DNA from: Multifurca ochricompacta
Lineage: Eukaryota > Basidiomycota > Agaricomycetes > Russulales > Russulaceae
NCBI GenBank assembly: GCA_022496185.1
Contig: WTXG01000092.1
Location: forward strand, 62,001 to 126,000
Direction: 5' to 3'
Length of the DNA: 64,000 nt
Shown: positions 46,797 through 56,300 of the stretch, in pieces
Numbering within the stretch: the stretch's first letter is position 1
Layout: each line of letters starts with the position of its first letter
Program-made: the position numbers and the translations under genes
The notes under the pieces: model-generated
The model's input: only the letters and a program-made list of their open reading frames with translations
What the model was told of the DNA's origin: nothing
Databases searched by the model: none

Positions 46797-47990
46797 ATGT
46801 CTTCTTCCTTCATCGCTGCCTCTGCTGCCATCGATGCCTTCGCTGCTACTGCTGTCATTGTAGAAGCCTTTCCCTCCGCTCATCCCTCCACTCGCCCCTC
46901 CTCTCCCATTGATTATGATGCCGTGGAAGAATGCATCAAGAACCAGTCACCCAATCCCAATGACGACTTCACCCACTCTGAAGAACCCCACCCAAATGAC
47001 CTCCTCGACATGGAACAAGATGATGATGTACCCGAGTTCCCATTTTTCACCAACAACCTGAATTCCTCAATGTACTTCCCCCTTGAAATCACCATGGCCA
47101 ATGGAGAAAAGGTCATAGCTAAGTACATATTCTACACCAATGGAGGAATGGATGTTGCAGGGTGTATGAAGAAGGATGGGCCTGTCTATGGGGCCCCGGT
47201 CTACTTGGAAGAACGGTACACAGGTTGTCTCCACCACACCATGAGCGATGAACAGCTGGGACACCTTGCAGCTGACGACCCCCGTGCATTCGCCATCGAC
47301 GAGGTGTTGAACGACATGCGGCTCCCGCGTCTCAAAGCCGAAGTAATGAGACTGCGGAAGACCCTCACGCTTCGCACCACGCTCAACACCCAGTACAAAG
47401 AATATGCAAAGCAGATGACGAGACTCACGAGGGGCATGTTCCAAGTAGAGCAGGAATTGACAGAGATTCGGAAAAGGTTGGAGATAGGGGATGCGTATCA
47501 GACAATCACGGAGAGGTACGCTGACACTTATGCATGACCTCTCCCCCCATGATCACTAGGCGCGGCACCACAACTGCTGCCGAATCATTTTGAGATGCCA
47601 CACATGCACGAGAATCCCTGAGGAGAGACTTGCTGGTGATGTGATAGTAAGTATCATATCAGCTGGAATTGCCCCCTTAACCACAAATGGTGCCGACACT
47701 GCCAGAGCAACCTCCATTGGAGTCAGTTCTGCATCTTCCGGCATTTAGGTGTTGCCCCCACCATTGTCAACCCTTCAGGATGGTGTGGGAAATGTCTGCG
47801 ACACAACGCAGGACATCATGAGCTCGACTGTCCAGTGTACGACCTGTGTTGCCAGTGCGGACGACATGGCCCATACGGCTTCCTGTGCACACACCAATGC
47901 GCAGAAGAAGAAACATACACCATAGGGGATCAAAATCTGGCAGACGACTATGTGGACTTGGTGCAAGATGATGATGGTGCGCGTTTCTAG
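46797..47990 (+). pseudogene. gypsy-1 accessory Cys/His-rich ORF
   Basis: Starts MSSSFIAASAAIDAF, 71 nt after pol; open to 47537, then TGA codons at CGA positions; end TAG 47988-47990. About 397 codons before decay. N-terminal conserved block EFPFFTNNLNSSMYFPLEIT, helical middle, and several CX2C/H clusters, partly damaged (stop and frame changes around 47610-47640). Conserved position and sequence in three gypsy copies imply it was translated. Function unknown; nucleic-acid binding is the simplest guess from the zinc-like clusters. Confidence 0.8.
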
Positions 47991-48021
47991 CTGGGTCAGC
48001 TTGAGCCAGAAGGGAGGGTGA

Positions 48022-48600
48022 TGTTACAAACAGGGCCTAGCAGCCCTATTTTCTTCACTCTTCCCAACAGGGATCCCACTCATCCACCAACACTCCACTT
48101 CCTCATTACATCTCCATCCTGGGACCCCTCACATGCATTGCTTCCGTCCCCGTGATCGTTGTTTGGACCTATGTACTTATTGTTTGCTTATGATTGCCCG
48201 TTCTTATCTTCTTATCTCTACAACCGGACACTTACTTAATTCCCTATCAGAAGCCAGGCTTTACGCCCTCCGCTTTCGTATCTTCGGGCCACTTGACTCC
48301 GTTACCGTTATCTATAGACGCCCGCCCATTTACGTATATAAGTCCGTCCTAGCTACACTGTAGACCTTAGACTCGACTTATTGAATACATCGGTGTTTGT
48401 CTTCTGGACTTCCCCTTGAAACCTTTGACTCAAACATCTCAGTGCTTTCGGCACTTTCCGCTTAACATTGTCACTGGGGAACAGCCCCCTTGACTCTGAC
48501 TCATCCATTCGAACTCCAAGAGGTCTTATTGACTTCTTATCTAACAAACGTACAAAGCTGTCGCACAAGTCGTGCGGAACGTCTCACACCGGATGTAACA
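48022..48600 (+). repeat. gypsy-1 3' LTR
   Basis: 579 bp, TGTTACAAACAGG to GGATGTAACA. TATA at about 48335; RNA start AGACTCGACTT at 48369-48379. Followed by TSD CTCAG and the rest of the long LTR. Confidence 0.93.
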
Positions 48601-50061
48601 CTCAGCTTGGCCCTGTTCCCACTCAACAGCCTTAGGGGATTAGCTCCCTTTGGCTCACTCTTCCCATCTTCCTCTGTGCTTGGTTATGGCACATTTTCCT
48701 ATCCATCCTGAAGCTAAGAGGCTAGCCCTGTTGTGCTAGGCCTGTTGTAGATCCCAGACCCACAGTGTTGGGTGCCACGGATGTGGCTGACTAGTGCCGG
48801 ACTAGTGGACTCAAGCTGATCGGTGCATGTTGCACAGAATGCTCCACTGAGTGTTACACAACACATTCATTTATGGCTACTCAAGATCCCTCAAAATTCC
48901 TATTTTATATTCATAAGATTAAGATAATTTATTATTCCATTTTTATTTTATTATTCTGGTTTCAATTTTATACAAGCATGACTGTTCTTTGCATTTCTGT
49001 GCATTTCAGATAAGTGGCCTGGGCCATCCCAGTCAAGGAGATAAGCACTTGGACACAATGCATTCATTTATGGCTACTCAAGATCCCTCAAATATTGTTG
49101 GTTTATGTTCAGAAGATTAAAAGGATCCTTTATTTACATTATTATTTTATTATTCTGGTTTCATTTCATACAAGTGCAACTGTCCTTGTGCATTTAAGTC
49201 AACCTTCCTTAATAGGAAGGAGGTCAGACCACCATGCAATGCAATGTAGTCACTGCCCCATGCAGCTTGTAGATACACATGGGCCTTTTTTCAGTAAACT
49301 AATTTGATAATTAGATTATATTATAGTCTAAAGTAGTCTAGAGAGTATTTTAGATAGTGCCAGACCGGCAGAATTGGTCACACGTTGATAAAACAGGTGC
49401 ATCATGATTTTCAAGAAGTGGATCACTGATAACACTTTTATTTTACATCACACTGTTAATCTGCTTTGATATTTTATATAATAATACTAGAACATATTTA
49501 AAGATACCCTATAGCATACATCAGATGAGATCTTTTATTTTTGTGGCTGCAGATGTGTTTTATCTTAGAATTTCTACTGATCTTGTCAATGCATGATTGG
49601 CACCTATACCTGCCAAACCCACCATGCGGGTATGGGTTTCCACAGGTTGGGAGCCATATACCCGTACCCATACCTGGCAAAACCTGTGGCACTTACCCAC
49701 ATGGGTATGAAAACCCTTGACAATCACTAGCTGGGCCAGAACATCACTATGATAGATGTAGTATCCAAACTCAGTCTCAAAATCTTTCCAGATGGCAGAG
49801 CCAAGGACCTGTTGTGAAAGATTATCCTCATCTTGGCAGTTGATGGGTTCTTCAGTGTGCAAGGTCTGGCTTTGGCTAGATGAAGCCACAGTGAGGGAGA
49901 CTCAACTTAATGTAACACCTGGTGTGGGTGTTCAGCACAACATGTGACTTAGTCATGTAGCATAACTACAAGTTCAAGTGCACACTGTGTTTCAAGTGTA
50001 CAGAGTCAAGTGAGAAGTCAATACCAAGGAGTTAATCCCTCAGTACTGGTGAGTGGAGAAG

Positions 50062-51485
50062 TGTTGAACAGGCATGAGGTGCAGCATACTGACTGTAAAG
50101 TTAGTGGGTTAGGCTAGATGAGACAAGTTACTTCAGAGGTAGAAGAAACTCTATATTACTATACTACACACCTAGATGAGACAAGTTCTATATACAAGAG
50201 TTAGTCTAAAGGTGATGAAGATAGTAGAGAGGATGATGTCACAGCTCTATTTTATTTTTCCTTTTGTTTTCTCCCTCTTGGATCACATGACTGTGGGAAG
50301 ATTACCCAGCAGTCTCAACATGTGATCATGGGAATGTAGTTGTGACATGGATCATGTGACCGAGTCACATGTAATAGTCACATGTTGCTTAGTCAGCACA
50401 AGAGCCACTCAAGAATTACAAGTCGACTTTCTATTGTGTTTACCACAATAAGCAGAGGCCCCACAGTCTAGATGGTTCTAGACCAAGTGGAGCTGCTATC
50501 AAGATAAGAGGAGTCCAGCCTAGAAGGTTCTAGGTAAGTGGAGCTCTAGATAAGGGCCCAGGTTGGGCCATGGCCAATTTTAGCACAGAATCACATGTAT
50601 CAGTAGATAGATGTGTTCCAGACCAAAGGGCCAGACTACATATCAGTTATCTACTCCACAGTGACGTCATTATGACATCACACTGTGGAGCATGATCAGT
50701 CAGCAGAGTAAAGCAGCTTACGAATCACAAAGATAAGGCTCAATCAGCAATACAGCTGACTGATACTTGCTGATTCTTGCTTACACCCACTGCTTACCTC
50801 GTTACACTGAGAAATGTATATAAGACCCCCTGTAACAGCCTGTAGCCCCCATCTTGTCCTCTTGGGGCTGCAGGTGAGTAACTGTCTACACGAGTTTGAT
50901 ACATAGTGCTAATGGTATACTGCCTCCCTGTGTGACTCAATCCTTTGGATCTTGTCCTCTTGGGGCTGCAGCTTCTTCCAGTTTCAGAACGCCGTCATCG
51001 TGGTTGAATAAACCACAGTGGGTGACACAGTTCCTGGTCATTGCTTGATGCGTGACGTTTGCCTCCACGGTATGCCCAACGACTTAGGTCACCAACCTTT
51101 GCCCTTCTTTGTTACTAAGTGTACACGGAGCTTCACCCGTTACAGACGACTTACACTTCAGAGGTAGAAGAAACTCTGAAGTGTAGAGGATGAAACAGAC
51201 ACCCTTATATACCCATGGGGGCCAGGGGAAATGGTCTGTGCACACTGGGAATAAGTCCACAAGTGCCAGACAATAATCAAGAGGGATAAAGGCCATTGGC
51301 CAGTAAGAAATCACATGCTTGTACATCATTACTAAGGTGCATCAGTCAGCTACTGCAGAGTGTGAGAAAGAAAGTAATAAAGATATAGTAAAAGTCCGAG
51401 ACTCCGGAATCTAATCTAATCCACAAGGTAGCTAATCTAATCTCCTGATGCCTGAAGCATCACCGAACATGTTGTGTGTTCAACA
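50062..51485 (-). mobile_element. Solo copia-type LTR, itself interrupted
   Basis: Perfect TSD AGAAG (50057-50061, 51486-51490). Net about 510 bp after removing 50237-51144. It has a lineage-specific change TCTCATCTAG (others TCTTTTCTAG) in both the exon after the putative intron and the joined copy. Confidence 0.92.
50237..51144 (+). mobile_element. 908-bp solo LTR with duplicated leader exon
   Basis: TGTCACAGCTC to CCGTTACA, flanked by GATGA/GACGA. TATA (gtatataagacc) near 50818. The leader has a 23-bp direct repeat (50851-50873 and 50949-50971) ending in CAG; the first is followed by GTGAGT, so a 98-nt intron (50874-50971) would end at the second copy's AG. Confidence 0.8.
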
Positions 51486-51719
51486 AGAAGTGCCAGAAGC
51501 ACTGAGACAATTCAAGAGTCAGGTCTTAGAGATCACCCAGAAGGTAATGCACCAAGTCAATTAAGAAGTTGAGTCTAAAGCATACAGGCTATCTAGGCAG
51601 GCCTTATATATGTAATAGAAATTGGAGTCTAAATTGGAGTAAGGTACTCAGTGTATCAACAAAGTCGCAATATAACTACAAGGGGAAACAGAGCAAAGGT
51701 GGGCCAGGTGAGAATATAT

Positions 51720-52127
51720 TGTTGAGCCGGTAATGGATCAGAGTTGGCTGGACCAGATCAGAGGTGACTGGAGTTGCTGGTACAAGATGGAGTTAAGTGG
51801 ACATTGTAATATACCTACTGACATTCCACTTGTTTACTATGATTACTTATGATTAAAGATACAATCCTTTATGACCATAGCACAGCACACTCTTTACAGT
51901 ATTTAAGGACATTATTTCTGTGTTGTACACTTCAGTTTTGACCTTTCACAAACTGAAGTGAGTATTTACTTAGATTATCTTTACCATGTGTATAGCTAAC
52001 ATTACTCATGTAGTTATCTTGCTACCCATTTAGGTAAAGACTAATTAATGTACAGTTTTGACCTTTCACAAACTGAATTATCTTGCTACCTGTTTAGGTA
52101 GTGCTTATCTAACCTCAGCTGCATTCA
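51720..52127 (+). mobile_element. Solo LTR of a third family (LTR-C)
   Basis: About 408 bp, TGTTGAGCCGG to GCTGCATTCA, inside gypsy-R's LTR. The TSD is ambiguous because the target is an AT repeat. TATA-like tatttaagg near 51900, leader inverted repeat CTTCAGTTT...AAACTGAAG, putative intron 51958-52013, joined copy 52053-52097. Confidence 0.8.
51958..52013 (+). other. Putative LTR-C intron (56 nt), joined copy at 52053-52097
   Basis: Donor GTGAGT, branch-like CTAAC 51996-52000, acceptor catgtAG. Exons 51933-51957 and 52014-52033 joined match 52053-52097 at 43 of 45 positions, with an exact junction CTGAA/TTATC. Confidence 0.65.
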
Positions 52128-52349
52128 ATATATATGTAGATGTATCCAGTATAGTTGCAATTCTGGTGGGAAAATATGTAAGAGTCCTGATGTAAAGTAT
52201 GAGTCATAGATAAGCACAGCCTGAGTCAAAGATAAGGAACAAACAAGTGCAAAGGAAGGCATAAGTGTAATCAACAAAGGTCAAGCAGGGCCAAACAATG
52301 AGTCATGTGGCATGAAAAGGAAAAAGACAATGTAGCAGGGTTTGTAACA

Positions 52350-52452
52350 TTACCCCTGCCAATCACTACCCACATGGAGAGGCACAGGAGGGAATCACCA
52401 GAGGCAGAAGTGCATTGGAGGAAGCATCCAATGTGGACAGTAAGAGCATGAC
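52350..52452. other. hAT-2 terminus remnant and unassigned sequence
   Basis: 52350-52368 reads ttacccctgccaatcacta, the right end of a hAT-2 element into which gypsy-R inserted. The rest is not recognised. Confidence 0.55.
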
Positions 52453-52934
52453 TAGTGATGTTCCAGCCCGGCTTGGCCCAAAAGCCACGGCTTTGGCTTG
52501 GCCTGAGGTGGCTCCAGCTTTCCTAAAGTCTGGGCTGAGCCAAAGCCACCACAGATGGCTTGGCCCTGGCCTGGCTTGGCCCAAGCCATGGCTTTTGGCA
52601 GAGAAAATTTTATGACATATAACTAGTAGTTATAGTTCAGCTAATCCAAATCTGACTTAGTGTGTTATGTATTGCAAAGCTATATTGAAGAAAAAGTTTG
52701 AAATGCTGCAATAAACATGATCATGTGACCCAAATCAACCACTTTGTGATCAGATTTCTACTGATTTTGACAATTGCTATTGCACTTGTATGTGCTGTTG
52801 AAAGCCGTGGCCTGAGCCGGCAGCTTTGGCTTTTAGCTTCTCTGAGCTGGGCCAAAGCCCTTGCTGGGCCATCACAACAGCCTGGCTTGGCCTGGCCCAG
52901 CTTCCAGCTTTGAGCTGGGCCAGGCACATCACTA
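52453..52934. mobile_element. hAT-type MITE-1, intact
   Basis: 482 bp, TAGTGATGTTCC to GGCACATCACTA, perfect 8-bp TSD AGCATGAC (52445-52452, 52935-52942). GC-rich ends with ccaaagcc/ggctttgg inverted words. Same family as 31984-49749. Confidence 0.93.
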
Positions 52935-52942
52935 AGCATGAC

Positions 52943-53390
52943 AGTAAGAATCATCATCCTCAGGGTGAGCCTCACTGGCAGCTGTCATGCCATCATAAAA
53001 GTATGAGACTGCCTCAGTGAGGAACTGAGCAGTAGAAAGGGGGGGGGGGAAGGGGCTCAGCAAGAGCAGCAAATTGGTTTGACATTGGAGGGATGATTAT
53101 TGTTTTGTAATGATATTTTGTTGATCAACAATTGATAACTTTCCTTTTTAAAATAATGTCTACATGTCACATGACTTTGATTTGTAATGATATTTTCAAT
53201 AATTTTCCTTTTTAAAATAAATATAATTACAAATCTGAGTCGTGTGACAAGATTACCACTTTAGGGATGTCAGCGGTGGGAGAGAGTTGGGTGAGCTTCT
53301 CCACATCCCGAGCTAACTTTCCACAAGGCTTGATCACTCTCTACTTCTGACATAAGCAAGGCACTGTGCCCATTACATCCTGTGTCAACA
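52943..53390. other. Intergenic, with a small inverted repeat
   Basis: No gene seen. 53166-53190 (tgtcacatgactttgatttg) and 53226-53255 form imperfect inverted arms around an AT-rich loop, probably a small MITE. A related sequence lies at 57345-57400. A run of ten G is at about 53040. Confidence 0.5.
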
Positions 53391-56300
53391 CGAGCCCCAA
53401 TGATAGGCTGCAGCAGTACTACATGCATGATCTTGTGAAGATAGCCAATTGGCCGCTGATCAGCGTTTCGGGACAATGACACAGTTCAGAATTCAATTTT
53501 AACATGGCCCCTCCCTAAGACATTACATAACTAACAAACAAAACACTGATACATTGGGGATCCAAACAAAAAAGATACCATTTCTCCCCTACTCGCCATC
53601 AGTAAGGTGTACCCCGCTCCGTATAGCAACTGAGAACCCTCCATTAGTTCATATTAGCACAATGGGAGCGTACATACACTCATGGAGCAATCCTGGCATG
53701 GGTTACACTTTACTTCGATAATAGTTGCGCAATTTCCTCTTTTCCATTTGCTCTTGCTACTTGGAGCGCGGTCTGGTCGCGGTTATCTTGTATAGATATA
53801 TTTGCACCACGGTCTAAGAGCAGCCGTACAAATGCTAGATCGTATTTCCCGAGGGATGCATGGTGAAGTAGAGTCTCTCCAAACCTATTCTGGTGATTCA
53901 CATTGGCGCCGCGCTCGACCAGTAGTTTTACAACTTCCAAATGGCCCTTCCGCAATGCCACACCGATTGGATTGTCTTGATCCGTAATCCATGTATTTAC
54001 GGTTGCGTTCCCTTGAAGGAGGAGCGCTACGATCTTCTGATGACCATGTTCTGACGCCGAATATAATGCGTACCGGCCGTCTGGATACTGGGTGGATAAA
54101 TATGAATTTCCACCATGCCGCAGTAGTGTCTGCAAAACATCGTAATGTCCTTTTGCACATGCTGCGATCATCGGGGTCCCATAGTGACCAGAAATGTCAC
54201 CAAAATCGTAATGTCTTCTGGACAACAACCATTGAACTATGCCAAGACAGTCGAACTGAGAGGCGTAGTATAAGGGGGTCGCTTGTGGCGGTGATGGAGT
54301 CTCTGACGTCATGGATTCTCCCGACTTTTCATCCACGTCGTATATCCAAATCCACGTAGCAAAGTGCGGTTTACTTGGGTCAAAGAGGCACTTCAGTGCC
54401 TCTTGTATATACTCATCGGCAGGCCTACTTGGGGAATGAATGAGCACGGACTGGGCGGCATAGACGGCAAGAGGGTAGTCGGCGATGCTTTTTTTGTTGA
54501 TCTGTCCGTCTAGCTGGAGTAGAAGGCCCAGGCAGACCTCCGCGACTTTAATATTGGCGGTATTGAGGGAAAGGTGAGGGTGAGGGACACCCCCCGTTGC
54601 TGCCGCGAGGCGGCTCGATAATAAAAACTGCTTCACAGAGAAGTGGGAAAATTGAACAACTGCGGAGCCATCTGTGTTGACAATCACAATCAAACTAGAG
54701 CAAGTGGACAGCAAGGCATCTTCTGGATCTTCAGGGCGCCATCCCGCCTCAAACACAGGTAGTTGATTTGGCCGGAAATCCCACGTGAGGAACTCTGCAA
54801 GTTCCGAAGCGCGAAGTGGGCGAGAAGCCACGGCCAAGAACTGAAAGAGATGGAGGGCACGCGTCCATCTTTTCTTGTCGATATCCTGCAATATGCGTTC
54901 GTATGCTTCTTTCAAGGTCTCGGGGAATTCGTTTAAAGTGTGTCGAATACTTTCACGAAGACATCGGCGCAGCTGGTCCAATTGGCAGAACACCCATCGA
55001 AATCTGTACCAACACGTGAATAAGTCTCGCGTAGCGCAGAGAAAGGCGACACCATACATTCCCCCAGCTTCTTCTGACAGCTTATTGATGACAAAATCCT
55101 TATCTTCCTTTCTCCACTTTTTCATTTTCAGATCTGAGCCAACGAAAAAGTTAATGTAGTCATTGATATCCTCGACATGTCCCATCTCATCATGAAGGGA
55201 CACTATCTGAGATGCCAAGGGCTGAAGAACTTCTCGGATGTCCGTCTCAGCACAGCTGGAGACGCAAATACGCAGATTAGAACCGCGTAAGTTGACAAGC
55301 CATTCCACAAGCTCCAGGATACTTTCTCTTTTGGATGGCGTGCCAGAGCTTTTAGGGGATTCGTCTAGACCATCCAAGATGATATAGATTGGGCCTTGTT
55401 CAGGAAGCGCGAGCATATCCTTCAAGCATTCTAGGAGTGCGTTAATACGTGGTTGCCTCGAGCCCGCGGCATGTGTCGAATATAGGCGAGAAAGAATATC
55501 GGAACAAAGATCGGACTGCTCGCATAGTTGGACAAGAAGAGAAGAGAGTAGGCCGCGGGAGTCTTGCTTCGCCCTGTCCCTGAAATCGAAGTAAAAGTAC
55601 GCCATGGAGGCTAACCCAGCTTCGCGCATTGCTGTGATGTCTTCAATTATGGTTGAGCTATTCGACAATGACGTCAGTGAGCTGACGCAAGAAACGCTGA
55701 CGGAGTTTGCATACCAAAGGACGCTCTTTCCTGATCCCGCTATGAAACAGAGGCGATTTTTATGTGGAAAGGAAAAGAAGAACAGGAAATACGTACGCTT
55801 GCCATGAATCCACAACAGGGAACCCGTCTTTTTCCATTCAGAGAAGGTGTGACCTTGAATGAACCACGCTGCCGTTCCGGGGTGATGAGCCTTGCGCGCC
55901 ATGTCGTGGCTTTCAGACGGATCCGTGGGAGATAGCCAGACTTGTACGTCCTTCACCAGCTGGTCACCTGCGTATGAGGTAGTCTCAGTTTAAGAATGGC
56001 GCTCTCAAGTGGATAACGAACGCTTTGACTTGTCTATTATGTCAGTCGCCAGTCTCTGTACGATAACTGGTACCCATGGTCGGTTATCATGACCCATGTC
56101 TAAAGCGAAACATACCGAGAGCATATTTGATATCATCTGTTGACGCTTTTCCATCTAAATAAGATGCACCAGTTTAGTATAGCGTAGGAAACCGATTGAA
56201 CAAGTATCGATTACCGTCCATAAGTGTCTTCATGTTCTGGACAAGACCGTAAATAATCTCTAGGGCCTGACCCGCGGCTGTCCGAGACTCATTCTGGGAG

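Larger units (their letters stand above)
34002..48600 (+). mobile_element. gypsy-1, near-complete chromodomain Ty3/gypsy element
   Basis: LTRs 34002-34555 and 48022-48600, perfect TSD CTCAG (33997-34001, 48601-48605). It carries gag, pol (protease, RT, RNase H, integrase, chromodomain) and an accessory ORF. About 7.4 kb after removing copia-2 and the solo LTR 45957-46565. The 5' LTR is 25 bp shorter than the 3' LTR, mainly through scattered single-base losses. Confidence 0.95.
32997..48858 (+). mobile_element. Long LTR, split by gypsy-1
   Basis: Starts TGTTATGACCC, ends GAGTGTTACA; parts 32997-34001 and 48601-48858. Flanks CAACG/CAACA match in four of five. It contains the GATA-site cluster (33680-33750), stem-loops (33560-33675) and CATGTGA repeats (33390-33500) typical of the family. 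Confidence 0.88.
32433..49729 (-). mobile_element. hAT-2 non-autonomous element, reverse, split by long LTR
   Basis: Plus-strand termini TAGTGATTGGCAGGGG (32433) and CCCTTGACAATCACTA (49729), perfect 8-bp TSD GCTGGGCC (32425-32432, 49730-49737). Two parts, 32433-32996 and 48859-49729, together match the element at 22571-28895. It sits inside MITE-1. Confidence 0.93.
31984..49749. mobile_element. hAT-type MITE-1, split by nested stack
   Basis: Left part 31984-32432 starts TAGTGATGTGCC; right part 49730-49749 ends ACATCACTA. Perfect 8-bp TSD TGATAGAT (31976-31983, 49750-49757). About 0.47 kb net, GC-rich (ggcctggctt repeats). An intact sibling is at 52453-52934. No coding capacity. Confidence 0.92.
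22254..49890 (-). pseudogene. gypsy-R gag in five pieces
   Basis: Order of pieces, N to C: 49890-49750 (WKDFETEFGYYIYH); 31983-31513 (SWVTTGPAPPEYSLGPWREN, then a proline-rich stretch); 30396-30219 (FKNFNHNVPQIVNPFQ, DDWTMEQIKWLN); 29168-28904 (DLWDVVAQRFKDTFTDGQAK, TLDLFSQGLP); 22570-22254 (ARRQQQDYLDFQ, MDTLAD, a decayed zinc knuckle). It is collinear with the gypsy-1 gag at 41123-42633. Stops within pieces, for example after FHNLAK, show that it is also mutated. Gag would have formed the particle shell. Confidence 0.9.
22254..52349 (-). mobile_element. gypsy-R: old reverse gypsy split by nested insertions
   Basis: A single 5' LTR (49911-52349, interrupted) and gag can be followed in order on the minus strand across insertions: 49890-49750, 31983-31513, 30396-30219, 29168-28904, 22570-22254. 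Each break is flanked by a TSD of the inserted element, and the protein reading continues across it. The element is cut at 22254 by a copia fragment, so pol is missing here. Confidence 0.9.
49911..52349 (-). repeat. gypsy-R 5' LTR, interrupted twice
   Basis: Net pieces 49911-50061, 51491-51719 and 52128-52349. Minus-strand RNA start AGACTCAACTT (plus 51566-51576) and primer site AAGTTGAGTCT (plus 49898-49908), 2 nt from the LTR edge. The outer end (52349) abuts ttacccctgccaatcacta, a remnant hAT-2 terminus. Confidence 0.85.

Noticed and set aside
46797..47990. Retroviral envelope-like gene in gypsy-1
   Set aside because: The position is right, but there is no signal peptide, membrane segment or cleavage site. 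The protein is Cys/His-rich and looks intracellular.
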